Below, piece by piece: positions 1 to 24,086 of a DNA stretch of 64,000 bases (its first letter is position 1; each line of letters opens with the position of its first letter). The stretch is taken from NCBI RefSeq assembly GCF_015674855.1, contig NZ_JADMLG010000020.1:1-64000 (forward strand), in the 5' to 3' direction. The DNA is from Nocardia bovistercoris. GTDB taxonomy: Bacteria; Actinomycetota; Actinomycetes; Mycobacteriales; Mycobacteriaceae. Under the pieces are notes generated by a model, which saw nothing but the letters and a program-made list of their open reading frames with translations, was not told the origin of the DNA and made no database searches. A program made the translations under genes and the position numbers.

Positions 1-1110
1 CAGGTTGACCGGTACGTCGTCGCGGACGCGGATATCGCTGTAGCGCTCGATCAGAATCTCCATCGCGATCCGCACCTCGAGCCGCGCAAGAGGCGCACCC
101 AAGCAGAAGTGAATACCCTTACCGAAAGTCAAGTGGGAGTTGGACTCCCGATGGATGTCGAACCGATCCGGATCGGCGAACACACGCTCATCACGGTTCG
201 CGGTGGTCAACCACGCGAGCACGAACGCACCGGCCGGAATCCGCTGCCCGCCGATCTCGGTGTCCTCGGTCACCCGTCGCCCCGACACCCGGGAGAAGGA
301 CGGCCGCAAACGCAGCGATTCCTCGATCGCGGCCGGAATCAGCGCGGGTTTCGCCCGCAGATCCGCCCAGACCTCCGGGTTCTCGTGCAGTGCGAGAACG
401 ATATTACCCAGGGCGGAGGTCGCGGTGACGTGCCCGGCGAGCAACAGATTACCGAGGTAGCCGACGGCTTCCTCGTCGTCCAGCCGCACGCCGTCGTCCT
501 GCACCGCCAGCAGTTTGCTGGTCAGGTCGTCGCCCGGATTCTCGCGGCGGTCGCGGACGAATTCCAGTAGGTGAGTGTGCAACTCGCGCGTCAACGGCAC
601 CGGATCGGCGTTGTGCACCTCGAAGAAGATATCGGACAGCCGCTTGACGAACCGACGGTCGGTGACCGGAATGCCGAGCAGCTCGGCGATGACGATGAAC
701 GGCATCGGATGGCCCAACCGCTCGATCAGATCCCACCGATCACCACCGGCGTCCGCTTCGTCGAGCAGCCGCACTGTCACCTCCGTGATCCGCGACTCGA
801 GTTCGGCCACCCTTCTCGGGGTGAACGCCCAGCTGATCAGACCGCGCATGCGATGGTGCACCGGATCGTCGGCCCGGACGAAGTTGCCCTTCTTGAACAG
901 GTCGTAGTCTTCCTGCTTGGGCGCGAGCGGGGCGACGGAGGAGAAGGTCACCGGGTCGGTCAACACCCGGACGGTGTCGTGATAGCCGAACACGTGCCAC
1001 GCTTTGATCTTTTCGTCGAAATGCACGGCCCCGCGCTTGCGCAGCACATCCAGATGGGCGAGAAATCTGGACAGTGTCCGTTCGGACTGTTCGGACTGTT
1101 TCACACTCAT
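1..1110 (-). CDS. Cytochrome P450, EryK-like (copy A, 3' end outside window)
   Basis: Haem-thiolate monooxygenase, probably a tailoring hydroxylase of the adjoining polyketide pathway. The frame is open from the ATG at 1110 to base 1, giving 370 codons, so the last residues lie outside the window. It has an EESLR (ExxR) helix, an FGKGIHFCLG haem-binding loop and an I-helix reading AGHVTATS, like the AGHITTT of EryK-type (CYP113) enzymes. It is a near-duplicate of the P450 at 2560-3765. It differs by an extra SEQ near the N-terminus and lacks about 15 residues in the mid-region (positions 565-650 encode NADPVPLTREL where the other copy has a longer loop). The first 274 bases are identical to 2620-2893. 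Upstream lies the glycosyltransferase gene, 94 bp away on the same strand. P450 identity is certain; substrate unknown; the shortened loop could impair folding. Confidence 0.93.
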   Translation of the reverse strand, partial: MSVKQSEQSERTLSRFLAHLDVLRKRGAVHFDEKIKAWHVFGYHDTVRVLTDPVTFSSVAPLAPKQEDYDLFKKGNFVRADDPVHHRMRGLISWAFTPRRVAELESRITEVTVRLLDEADAGGDRWDLIERLGHPMPFIVIAELLGIPVTDRRFVKRLSDIFFEVHNADPVPLTRELHTHLLEFVRDRRENPGDDLTSKLLAVQDDGVRLDDEEAVGYLGNLLLAGHVTATSALGNIVLALHENPEVWADLRAKPALIPAAIEESLRLRPSFSRVSGRRVTEDTEIGGQRIPAGAFVLAWLTTANRDERVFADPDRFDIHRESNSHLTFGKGIHFCLGAPLARLEVRIAMEILIERYSDIRVRDDVPVNL

Positions 1111-1204
1111 AGAACTCACTTCTCTCGTGCCGTCCGGTCCACGTAGGAAGGACAGCGGCGGCCCGCGAGGACGGGAGGCCGTTCGAGCCGAAGCTCGGAC
1201 CGCG

Positions 1205-2503
1205 TCAAAGGAACTCGGTCAGGCGGGTCACGAGCTCCGCGGGGCCGGGCATGGCGGCGATCTCGGCGGCGAGGTTCTCGGCCGCCCGTCGGGCGTCAGG
1301 ATCGGTCAGCAGTTCGGCGGCCGCCTCGGCGACGACCGCCGCGGATACGACATGGGCGCGCCGCTGCTCGTCCCGGTCGACTTCGTCGGGCAGTAACCGC
1401 TTGCCCGCGCCGGTGGCCGCCACCGCGCTCGCGTTGAGGAAGCCGTCGAACCGGATGGGCAGAAACAGCTGTGGCAGAGCGACAGCGGCGGCGGCGAGGG
1501 TGGTCCCCGAGCCGCCGTGATGGACAACGAGATCGACCAGCGGCAGCAGATCCGCCTGCGGCACCCAGCCCTCGAGGTGCACATTGCCGGGAAACGCGCC
1601 CAGATCGTCCAAGGAGATGTTCGGCCCGGCCGCGACCACCACATCGACGTCGAGGGCGGATACTCCTTCGACGGTGGTACGCAGCGCGCGGGCGGTGCCA
1701 ACCGTGGTGCCCAACGTCAGGTAGACCAGCGGTCGTTTCCGCTCGGCCGCCACGATCCGCGGCAGCGCGCTGGATTCGCCGAATGCCATCGGACGCAACG
1801 GCACCCGTTCCGGACGATCCAGGAACGACGATTCCTGGAGCGAGGACGGATAGATGTCGAGGTATCGGTCACCGAGCAGGTAGTGCCCCTCGGACAGCTC
1901 CACGCCGACCTCGGCGGCGACCTCGTGCAGCAGCGTCATACCGCGCTGCCGCCACTGTCTGGCCGCGAGCACCCACGGGAGCGTGCGCACGGCCGATGCC
2001 GCGGCCCCCGATACGCCTGCTGCGGTGCGGTCGTCGCCGTGGCGCCCGGATTCGCCGTCGGCGTCTTCTCGGTCGATCGCATCCGCTTGGGCGTTGGAAT
2101 GACACAGTGCGGGAATATCGCAGCGGCGCGCCGCGAGCCCGGCTCCCGGGTTGCCCGCTTCGTACACCACCAGGTCGGGTCGTTCGGCCCGCAGCACGGG
2201 CATCAGATCGGTGGCGAACCTGCGGGGCAGTACCTCGTTGAACGCGCGGGCCGCTGGCTCGAGCCAGTCCTGGCGCAGCCGCTTCCCGGTCTTGCCTTCC
2301 GGCTCCCCGAAAACGATGCCGAAGGCATCGTGAATCGGAATTCCGACGGAAACAGTGCGGAATCCGAGGCCGAGCAGCAGCGGGTGGAATTTCTCGCCGG
2401 TGGCGTAGACGACGTCGTGGCCCGCCGCACGGGCGGCGATGGCCAGCGGCAGCAGCGGGTAGATGTGACCGTAGCCGGAAAGACTGGAGAAAATTATCTT
2501 CAT
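1205..2503 (-). CDS. Macrolide-type (GT1/MGT) glycosyltransferase
   Basis: 432-residue NDP-sugar glycosyltransferase of the GT-B fold. The N-terminus MKIIFSSLSGYGHIYPLLPL is the typical acceptor-side start (GH near residue 12), and the C-terminal half holds the nucleotide-sugar signature VVHHGGSGTTLAA followed by PQLFLP. Length is normal for antibiotic macroside and ansamycin glycosyltransferases. It sits between two duplicate P450 genes on the same strand (56 bp downstream of copy B's stop, 94 bp before copy A's start), so it probably decorates the same product. A residue stretch around 145-165 rich in Asp, Gly and Arg is unusual for the family and may be a low-complexity insertion. No convincing Shine-Dalgarno was seen. 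Acceptor and sugar are unknown; kanosamine is an open possibility given the neighbouring aminosugar genes. Confidence 0.92.
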   Translation of the reverse strand: MKIIFSSLSGYGHIYPLLPLAIAARAAGHDVVYATGEKFHPLLLGLGFRTVSVGIPIHDAFGIVFGEPEGKTGKRLRQDWLEPAARAFNEVLPRRFATDLMPVLRAERPDLVVYEAGNPGAGLAARRCDIPALCHSNAQADAIDREDADGESGRHGDDRTAAGVSGAAASAVRTLPWVLAARQWRQRGMTLLHEVAAEVGVELSEGHYLLGDRYLDIYPSSLQESSFLDRPERVPLRPMAFGESSALPRIVAAERKRPLVYLTLGTTVGTARALRTTVEGVSALDVDVVVAAGPNISLDDLGAFPGNVHLEGWVPQADLLPLVDLVVHHGGSGTTLAAAAVALPQLFLPIRFDGFLNASAVAATGAGKRLLPDEVDRDEQRRAHVVSAAVVAEAAAELLTDPDARRAAENLAAEIAAMPGPAELVTRLTEFL

Positions 2504-2559
2504 GGCATCGAAAAATGCATGACGGAGACCTCATCCCTCGATTCGACAGCACCCGTGCG

Positions 2560-3765
2560 TCAGGCTCGGCGCACCTCGATGGGCAGCCGGTTGACGCCGA
2601 TCATCGCCCAGGGATTGCGCAGGTTGACCGGTACGTCGTCGCGGACGCGGATATCGCTGTAGCGCTCGATCAGAATCTCCATCGCGATCCGCACCTCGAG
2701 CCGCGCAAGAGGCGCACCCAAGCAGAAGTGAATACCCTTACCGAAAGTCAAGTGGGAGTTGGACTCCCGATGGATGTCGAACCGATCCGGATCGGCGAAC
2801 ACACGCTCATCACGGTTCGCGGTGGTCAACCACGCGAGCACGAACGCACCGGCCGGAATCCGCTGCCCGCCGATCTCGGTGTCCTCGGTCACCTGCCGCC
2901 CCAGGCGCGGGAACGGCGGCCGGAAACGCAGTGACTCCTCGATCGCGGCCGGAATCAGCGCGGGTTTCGCCCGCAGATCCGCCCAGACCTCCGGGTTCTC
3001 GTGCAGTGCGAGAACGGTATTGCCCAGCGTCGAGGTCGCGGTGACGTGCCCGGCGAGCAACAGAAGGCCGAGGAAGCCGACGGTCTCCTCGTCGTCGAGC
3101 CGTACGCCGTCGTCCTCGACCGCCAGCAGCTTGCTGGTCAGGTCGTCGCCCGGATTCTTGCGGCGGTCGCGGACGAACTCCAGCAGGTGGGTGTTCAATT
3201 CGCGCAACAGCGGCGCGACATTGTTGACCGCGCTTTCCCCCAGGGAGTCCAGCGACTCCTCGGGATCGACATTGTGCACCTCGAAGAAGGTGTCGGAGAG
3301 CCTGCGGACGAACTGACGGTCGGTGACCGGAATGCCGAGCATCTCGGCGATGACGATGAACGGCAACGGATAACCCAGCTGCTCGATCAGATCCCACTGA
3401 GGGCCACCGGCGTCCGCCTCGTCGAGCAACTGCACGGTCACCTCCGTGATCCGCGACTCGAGTTCGGCGATCATCTTCGGGGTGAACGCCCGACTGACCA
3501 GACTGCGCAGCCGTTGGTGCACCGGGTTGTCGGCCCGGACGAAGTTGCCCTTCTTGAACAGGTCGAAATCTTCCTGTTTCGGGGCCAGTGGGGCGACGTC
3601 GGAAGAGAAGGTCACCGGGTCGGTCAGCACTTGATAGGTGTCGTCGTAGCCGAGCACGTGCCACGCCTTGATCTTTTCGTCGAAATGCACGGCGCCGCGC
3701 TCGCGCAGCCCATCCATGTATGCAAGAAAATTGGACAGTGTCCGTTCGGACTGTTTCACGCTCAT
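2560..3765 (-). CDS. Cytochrome P450, EryK-like (copy B, complete)
   Basis: Complete 401-residue P450. ExxR is EESLR near residue 275 and the haem loop FGKGIHFCLG places the Cys near residue 345. The I-helix reads AGHVTATS: the acid usually before the Thr is replaced by Val, as in the EryK/CYP113 group where AGHITTT occurs, so this is a lineage feature rather than damage. It begins the leftward unit P450-GT-P450 and diverges from the AHBA synthase gene across 227 bp. The 5' leader resembles that of copy A, consistent with duplication of the promoter-proximal part as well. It has an intact mid-region absent from copy A, so B looks like the ancestral full-length form. Inferred role: hydroxylation or epoxidation of the polyketide; position unknown. 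Confidence 0.95.
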   Translation of the reverse strand: MSVKQSERTLSNFLAYMDGLRERGAVHFDEKIKAWHVLGYDDTYQVLTDPVTFSSDVAPLAPKQEDFDLFKKGNFVRADNPVHQRLRSLVSRAFTPKMIAELESRITEVTVQLLDEADAGGPQWDLIEQLGYPLPFIVIAEMLGIPVTDRQFVRRLSDTFFEVHNVDPEESLDSLGESAVNNVAPLLRELNTHLLEFVRDRRKNPGDDLTSKLLAVEDDGVRLDDEETVGFLGLLLLAGHVTATSTLGNTVLALHENPEVWADLRAKPALIPAAIEESLRFRPPFPRLGRQVTEDTEIGGQRIPAGAFVLAWLTTANRDERVFADPDRFDIHRESNSHLTFGKGIHFCLGAPLARLEVRIAMEILIERYSDIRVRDDVPVNLRNPWAMIGVNRLPIEVRRA

Positions 3766-3992
3766 GAAGGCTCACATCTCTTGTTCCGCCGGATTCCGCG
3801 ATTTCCCCCAGCCACGGTAGGTCCGGGCCGAACCGGCCGGACATCCTTCACATTGCTAGTTGTCGTCGCCGCGGGACGCGCGCCGGAATGGCCTGCGTGA
3901 AAGCGGCTGTCGCGCTGTCAGGTTGAGGGATAGTGACGCTCTCGTTCGACGTCGTACCGTAAGGCGCATCGACCAGAAGGAGCCAGGTAGAA
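3766..3992. promoter_or_regulatory. Divergent intergenic region, P450 B / AHBA synthase
   Basis: 227 bp separate the leftward P450-GT-P450 genes from the rightward AHBA synthase and phosphatase genes, so two promoters must lie here. An AAGGAG Shine-Dalgarno at 3978-3983 supports the AHBA synthase start at 3993. I did not find a clear inverted repeat and cannot assign -35/-10 boxes with confidence. Confidence 0.5.
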
Positions 3993-5153
3993 ATGAGTCC
4001 GCGACCCGGGCCGACCTTTCCGGATTGGCCACAATTCGATGACACCGAACGCCGAGCTCTCGATCGCGCACTGACCCAGGGCCAGTGGTGGCGCATGGGC
4101 GGCAACGAGGTGGACAGCTTCGAGCGGGAGTTCGCGGAGTATCACGGAACCCGCCACGCCCTCGCTGTCACCAACGGCACGCACGCTCTGGAACTCGCTC
4201 TCCAGGCCATGGGCGTGGGAGCGGGCGCCGAGGTGATCGTGCCCGCGTTCACCTTCATCTCCTCGTCCCAGGCCGCGCAGCGGATCGGGGCCGTCGCCGT
4301 GCCCGTCGACGTCGATCCCGACACCTACAACATCGACGTGACCGCCACCGCCGAGGTCATCACACCACGTACCCGCGTGATCATGCCGGTGCACATGGCG
4401 GGTCTCGTGGCCGACATGGACGCACTCGACAAGCTCGCCGCCGACGCCGGTGTCCGGATAGTGCAGGACGCGGCCCACGCGCACGGCGCGCGGTGGAGGG
4501 GCAAGCGGGTGGGCGAGCTGGACTCGATCGCGGCGTTCAGCTTCCAGAACGGCAAACTGATGACCGCGGGCGAGGGCGGCGCGCTGCTGTTCCCGGACGC
4601 GGACGAGTACGAGAAGGCATTCCTGCACCATTCCTGTGGCCGTCCACGCACCGACCGCGGCTATCACCACCGGGTGGCGGGCACGAACATGCGGATGAAC
4701 GAGTTCTCCGCCGCCGTCCTGCGCGCTCAGCTGGGTCGCCTCGACCGTCAGATCGAGTTGCGGGAGCAGCGGTGGCCGTTCCTGTCGGCGCTGCTTTCCC
4801 GGATACCGGGCGTCCGGCCGCAGGGTGGTGACACTCGAGCCGACCGGAATCCGCACTACATGGCGATGTTCCGGCTTCCCGGTTGGTCGGAGGAGCGGCG
4901 AAATCTCCTGGTCGATCGTTTGGTCGAGAGGGGGATCCCCGCCTACGCCGGGTTCCGCGCCATCTATCGCACCGCGGCATTCTGGGAGACCGGCGCACCC
5001 GAGGAGTCCGTCGACGCGATCGCGCGGCGATGCCCCAATGCCGACGCGATCGGCCGGGACTGCGTCTGGCTGCACCACCGCACCCTGCTCGCGTCGGAGC
5101 AGGTGCTCACCGAGACCGCCGAGATCGTGGCCGACGCGGTGGCCGCCGGATGA
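3993..5153 (+). CDS. rifK-like: AHBA synthase / UDP-3-keto-glucose aminotransferase (RifK family)
   Basis: PLP-dependent DegT/DnrJ/EryC1-fold enzyme of 386 residues. Family knowledge: RifK proteins aromatise 5-deoxy-5-amino-3-dehydroshikimate to 3-amino-5-hydroxybenzoate and also transaminate UDP-3-keto-glucose to UDP-kanosamine. The N-terminal ALTQGQWWRMGGNEV stretch, the PLP-Lys region SFQNGKLMTAGEGG and the C-terminal HYMAMFR and FRAIYRT stretches match the RifK family from memory along almost the whole length, more closely than sugar aminotransferases in general. The start is set by AAGGAG nine bases upstream. The stop overlaps the phosphatase start (ATGA). RifG, H, I and J partners are not in the window, so whether AHBA or only kanosamine is made cannot be decided here. 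Confidence 0.93.
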   Translation: MSPRPGPTFPDWPQFDDTERRALDRALTQGQWWRMGGNEVDSFEREFAEYHGTRHALAVTNGTHALELALQAMGVGAGAEVIVPAFTFISSSQAAQRIGAVAVPVDVDPDTYNIDVTATAEVITPRTRVIMPVHMAGLVADMDALDKLAADAGVRIVQDAAHAHGARWRGKRVGELDSIAAFSFQNGKLMTAGEGGALLFPDADEYEKAFLHHSCGRPRTDRGYHHRVAGTNMRMNEFSAAVLRAQLGRLDRQIELREQRWPFLSALLSRIPGVRPQGGDTRADRNPHYMAMFRLPGWSEERRNLLVDRLVERGIPAYAGFRAIYRTAAFWETGAPEESVDAIARRCPNADAIGRDCVWLHHRTLLASEQVLTETAEIVADAVAAG

Positions 5154-5866
5154 GGATCCGCACCGAACCCGACCGTGACGATCCCGACCGTGACCATCCG
5201 GTGGTGGGCGGACCGATGCGCAGTGTGGTGATCTTCGACCTCGACGGCGTGCTGGTGGACAGTCACGAGGTGATGGGCCGGGCATTCGCCGTCGCGTACG
5301 CGGAAGTGGTCGGCCCGGGTACGGCTCCATTCGCCGAGTACCAGCGTTACCAGGGCCTGTACTTCCCGGAGATCATGCGACGGATGCGCCTACCGCTGGA
5401 GATGGAGGAACCGTTCGTCCGGGAAAGCTACCGGCTCGCGGACCAGGTGCCCGTGGTGGACGGGGTTGCCGACCTACTCGGGACGCTGCGCACCCGCGGG
5501 TTCCGGCTCGCGGTGGCCACCGGGAAGGCGGGTGCGCGAGCGCGCGCACTGCTGACCACGCTCGACTTGATCCGATACTTCGACCACGTGGTCGGCTCGG
5601 ATGAGGTCGTCAACGCCAAACCCGCACCGGATATCGTGTTGCGCGCGCTCGACCTGCTCGACGCGGCGCCGGACACGGCCGTCATGGTGGGCGATGCTCC
5701 CGCCGATATCCGCAGCGCCCGCAGCGCCGGGGTGACCGCCGTCGCGGCGACCTGGGCGACCGTCGACGAAGACGACCTGATGGCGGCCGGTCCGGATCTG
5801 GTCGTGCACTCACCCCATGAGCTTCTGCCGATATGCCCGCCGGTGTCCGTTCCGGATCGGCGGTGA
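5150..5866 (+). CDS. rifM-like: HAD-family phosphatase (RifM type)
   Basis: Haloacid-dehalogenase phosphatase of the phosphoglycolate-phosphatase subfamily. Motif I DLDGVLVDS carries the nucleophilic Asp, the motif III Lys is in NAKPAPD and motif IV is MVGDAPADI. In the rifamycin cluster the equivalent RifM accompanies RifK, RifL and RifN and is needed for AHBA, acting in kanosamine release; that role is transferred by context. The ATG at 5150 overlaps the AHBA synthase stop (ATGA coupling), giving 238 residues. An internal ATG at 5216 would give 216 residues and begins directly at the conserved MRSVVIFDLDG core, so the first 22 Asp/Arg-rich residues may be an extension. Its 3' end is duplicated in the adjoining 91-bp direct repeat. 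Confidence 0.88.
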   Translation: MRIRTEPDRDDPDRDHPVVGGPMRSVVIFDLDGVLVDSHEVMGRAFAVAYAEVVGPGTAPFAEYQRYQGLYFPEIMRRMRLPLEMEEPFVRESYRLADQVPVVDGVADLLGTLRTRGFRLAVATGKAGARARALLTTLDLIRYFDHVVGSDEVVNAKPAPDIVLRALDLLDAAPDTAVMVGDAPADIRSARSAGVTAVAATWATVDEDDLMAAGPDLVVHSPHELLPICPPVSVPDRR

Positions 5867-6020
5867 CGGGCCGGCCGCGCCCCCGATAAAGCGTTGCTGC
5901 CAAGCTATTTCCGTGCTTTCATGACCGCGCCGCCGGTGTCCGTTGCGGGCCGGCGGCGACGGGGGGCCGCATCGCCGATAAAACATTGCCGCCGAGCTTC
6001 TTCCGTGCTTTCATAACCGC
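5838..6020. repeat. Imperfect 91-bp tandem direct repeat
   Basis: Copy 1 runs 5838-5928 and copy 2 runs 5931-6020. Both start CGCCGGTGTCCGTT and end with CTTTCAT(G/A)ACCGC, with scattered substitutions between. Copy 1 contains the stop of the phosphatase gene; copy 2 contains the stop codon, on the opposite strand, of the decayed glycosyltransferase. The unit therefore looks like the original convergent junction of the two genes, duplicated once. Confidence 0.85.
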
Positions 6021-6830
6021 ACCGAGATGTCCTCTCCCGCGATTTCCGCCAATGTCGACACCAACTCCGCAGGCACGGACTGGAACCGGATCTCCCGGCG
6101 CGAACGCTCGGCGACATCGCGATAGGCCCGGTCGCCGAGCAACTCGCCGACCCGGGATTCGATGCGCGCCACGGTGATCTCGCTGTGGAGCAGATGGTGG
6201 CCCCGCACCGCAGGCCGAGAAGATGTCCCCGGTGGTCATCTGCTCGGAGATCTGACCGATGGCCAGTTGGGGCATGCCGTAGACGCCTGCGGTGAGCGCG
6301 GCGCCCACCCCACCCTGGTGCACGACCGCCCGACAACTCGGTAGCGACAGGCGCAGGGGCAACGACTCCGCCACCCCACACGCCGTCCGGCACCGGGCCG
6401 AGAGCCGCGAGAGTCGCCGTGGACGGCGAGTACGACCTCGACTCCGAGATTCGACACCGCCTCGATCGCCCGGGTCAGCGGTCCGTCGCCGCCGGATGCC
6501 GGTCGGGCAGGGATCGATCCACGCCGACGGTGCGGTCCTCACCGCAGCGCCGAACTGCCGATAGATGTCGACATACACGGGCAACGGCGCCGGGCTGTTC
6601 TTCGTCATCCCCGGTGCGAGCGGCCCGCCCACCGAAATGCGCGAGGGCCGGAATGCCGAGCGCCGCAGCGGCGACGAGACCGGCGAAGGTGATCGATTCG
6701 TACACGATCAGGTCCGGCTGCATGCCGCGCGAACTTCACGAACACCCGCCATCGCCTTCGGCGAGGTCGTACATCGTGTTCGCCATCAGTGCGAACCAAT
6801 GTCGCGTCGGGAGTCGTCGAGTTCGTCCGA
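6011..6830 (-). pseudogene. Decayed, 5'-truncated glycosyltransferase
   Basis: Fragments of a GT1 antibiotic glycosyltransferase appear on the minus strand in different frames. Near 6780-6830 the reading is HWFALMANTMYDLAEGDGG. From 6723, in another frame, it reads PDLIVYESITFAGLVAAAALG. At 6230-6350 it reads CRAVVHQGGVGAALTAGVYG, which is the nucleotide-sugar motif. From 6208 the C-terminus runs through ARIESRVGELLGDRAYRDVA to the stop at 6011. Order and spacing fit a DesVII/EryCIII-like protein whose frame is broken at least three times and whose N-terminal half is missing. It abuts the 3' end of the PKS gene, so the truncation may coincide with a rearrangement there. Probably non-functional. 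It is a different lineage from the intact glycosyltransferase at 1205-2503. Confidence 0.82.
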
Positions 6831-6850
6831 GGTCGGCCCTGCTCGCGGGC

Positions 6851-22291
<15,441 letters not shown>

Positions 22292-22323
22292 CGCTAGGGG
22301 CGGGAAACGGCGGCCGGAATCCC

Positions 22324-23823
22324 TCAGCCTGACGGACGATGCGCCCCGATCCGGTCGAGCAGACCGCCCGCCAACGCGGCCGTCGCGCCCGCGACGGCGG
22401 TGCCGTAGACGTGGTAGTCCGGCCGGACCAGAACCGACGCCGCGCTCCGGTCCCGCAGGTAGTCCAGATATCCGGAATCGGTCCGGTCTTCGGGGTCGAG
22501 GTGGACGACGGCGGCGCCGAGCCCGGACAACAGGGCGCGCTCGATGTCGCCGAGCGCCTCCGGCGGTTCGGTCGTGATCAACAGGAAGCCCGCGGCGATC
22601 AGGGCGTCGTGTCGCCCGCCGGGGATCACGTCACCGCCGCCGGGCCGGAGCAGTCCGGCGGTCAGCGGTGTCGCCTCCGGCGGTGGCGTCGGTCGGCCGC
22701 CGCCGTTGGCCAGGATCGACGCGTCGCGGTCGGCGGCGGCGGCCGGATCGGTGACGCAGATGACCCGGCCGAGTCTGACCGAGGCGAGTACGGCCGCCTT
22801 GGTGTGGGCGCGCCGCTCGACGGTGTAGGTGTCGAGCAGCCGTTCGTCGGCCCGGCCGCCGAGCGCCATGTCCAGTTTCCACGCCAGATTGCTGACGTCG
22901 CGGATACCCGAGCACATGCCCTGACCTGCGAACGGCGGCATCAGATGGGCGGCGTCGCCCGCGAGGAACACCCGGCCCCGCCGCCACTGCTGCGCCCACC
23001 GGGCATGAGATCGATACACCCCGCTCCTGAGCAGTTTCGCCGTCTCCGGTGTGATGCCGTGCGGCGCCAGCAGCCGCCACGCCGTGTCGACGTTGTCCAG
23101 TTCGGCGGCGGACTCCCCCGGCAGGCACATGAATTCCCAGCGCCGCCGATCACGCCCGCTGCCGACCAGGGTGGTTGGCCGGGCCGGATCGCACAGTTGC
23201 ACATTGGTCGGCACGAATTCGCGGGCCTCGTGCAATTCGACGTCGCACAGCAGCCACTCGAAGGAGAACCCGAGGTCGGTCATCGGCACGGCGCTCAGTT
23301 CGCGCACGACGCTGTTGGCCCCGTCGCAGCCGACCAGCCAGTCGGCCGGGAAGGCATGGGTGGCGCCGGTGTCGTCCTCGGCGATCGCGGTGACATCGTC
23401 CTCGGTCTGGCGAATATCGATGACCGACAGGCCACGCCGGACCTCGACCCCGGCTTCGGCGGCCAGCGCGGCGCCGAGCAATCGCTCCAGCGCCGGTTGG
23501 TGCATCGTATTGGCGTCCGGCCACCCGTACCGGCCGTCCTCGGCGAAGGTGATATCGAGCAGGACCTTGCGGTCCGCGCCGCGCCACTGGTAGCCGGTCG
23601 CGGGTACCGAGATCTCGGACAGACCCGCCCCGACGCCCGCGGCCGCCAGCAGTCGGGCGGTCTCCCCGTCGAAGCTGGTGGCGCGGGGCAATCCGAAGAC
23701 CTCGCGATGCCGCTCCAACACGGTCACCCGGCGGCCGCGGCGGGCCAGCAGACTCGCGAGGACCGCACCGCTCGGACCGCAGCCGACGACCACGACGTCG
23801 GCCGGTGAGGGCGAAGTAACCAT
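22324..23823 (-). CDS. FAD-dependent aromatic monooxygenase (MhpA / Rif-Orf19 class)
   Basis: 499-residue class A flavoprotein hydroxylase. The FAD fold motif GCGPSGAVLASLLARRG is near residue 15 and the second FAD motif FLAGDAAHLMPPFAGQGM lies in the middle, with the downstream C-terminal domain typical of 3-(3-hydroxyphenyl)propionate hydroxylases. In rifamycin-type clusters a protein of this class (Rif-Orf19) hydroxylates the ACP-bound AHBA tetraketide so that the naphthoquinone ring can close; with AHBA genes and a matching PKS nearby, that role is plausible here but inferred. The ATG at 23823 is preceded by GGAAGG at good spacing, which sets this start over longer alternatives. It lies 32 bp upstream of the PKS on the same strand and is probably its operon partner. 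Confidence 0.88.
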   Translation of the reverse strand: MVTSPSPADVVVVGCGPSGAVLASLLARRGRRVTVLERHREVFGLPRATSFDGETARLLAAAGVGAGLSEISVPATGYQWRGADRKVLLDITFAEDGRYGWPDANTMHQPALERLLGAALAAEAGVEVRRGLSVIDIRQTEDDVTAIAEDDTGATHAFPADWLVGCDGANSVVRELSAVPMTDLGFSFEWLLCDVELHEAREFVPTNVQLCDPARPTTLVGSGRDRRRWEFMCLPGESAAELDNVDTAWRLLAPHGITPETAKLLRSGVYRSHARWAQQWRRGRVFLAGDAAHLMPPFAGQGMCSGIRDVSNLAWKLDMALGGRADERLLDTYTVERRAHTKAAVLASVRLGRVICVTDPAAAADRDASILANGGGRPTPPPEATPLTAGLLRPGGGDVIPGGRHDALIAAGFLLITTEPPEALGDIERALLSGLGAAVVHLDPEDRTDSGYLDYLRDRSAASVLVRPDYHVYGTAVAGATAALAGGLLDRIGAHRPSG

Positions 23824-24086
23824 GTCACGCCTTCCGCTGGACCTTGTGGCGACTGCGCGACCATACGCAGCCGACGCGGCGCGCTGCCATCGCTCGCCCT
23901 GACAGTGCCCGCGCACGGCCACGGGCGCGGCGCTGGTCGGCACTGTCAATACGAGGGATCCGCGACGGCGCCCGCCGCCCATAGCGTTGCCGTGCACACC
24001 TTTACAACGAGCTGGTCAGCACTGGCGCCCGGCCGCGCGGCCGATCCGCCGGTCGCGAGATCGTCGAGCTGCATCGGAGATCAACA
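23824..24086. promoter_or_regulatory. Divergent promoter region with 10-bp inverted repeat
   Basis: 263 bp separate the leftward monooxygenase-PKS unit from the rightward ligase/NRPS-P450-SDR unit. The arms TGACAGTGCC (23900-23909) and GGCACTGTCA (23939-23948) are perfect 10-bp inverted repeats 29 bp apart, close to four helical turns centre to centre. This fits an operator for a dimeric or looping regulator controlling both units. No cluster-situated regulator is present in the window. Confidence 0.6.
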
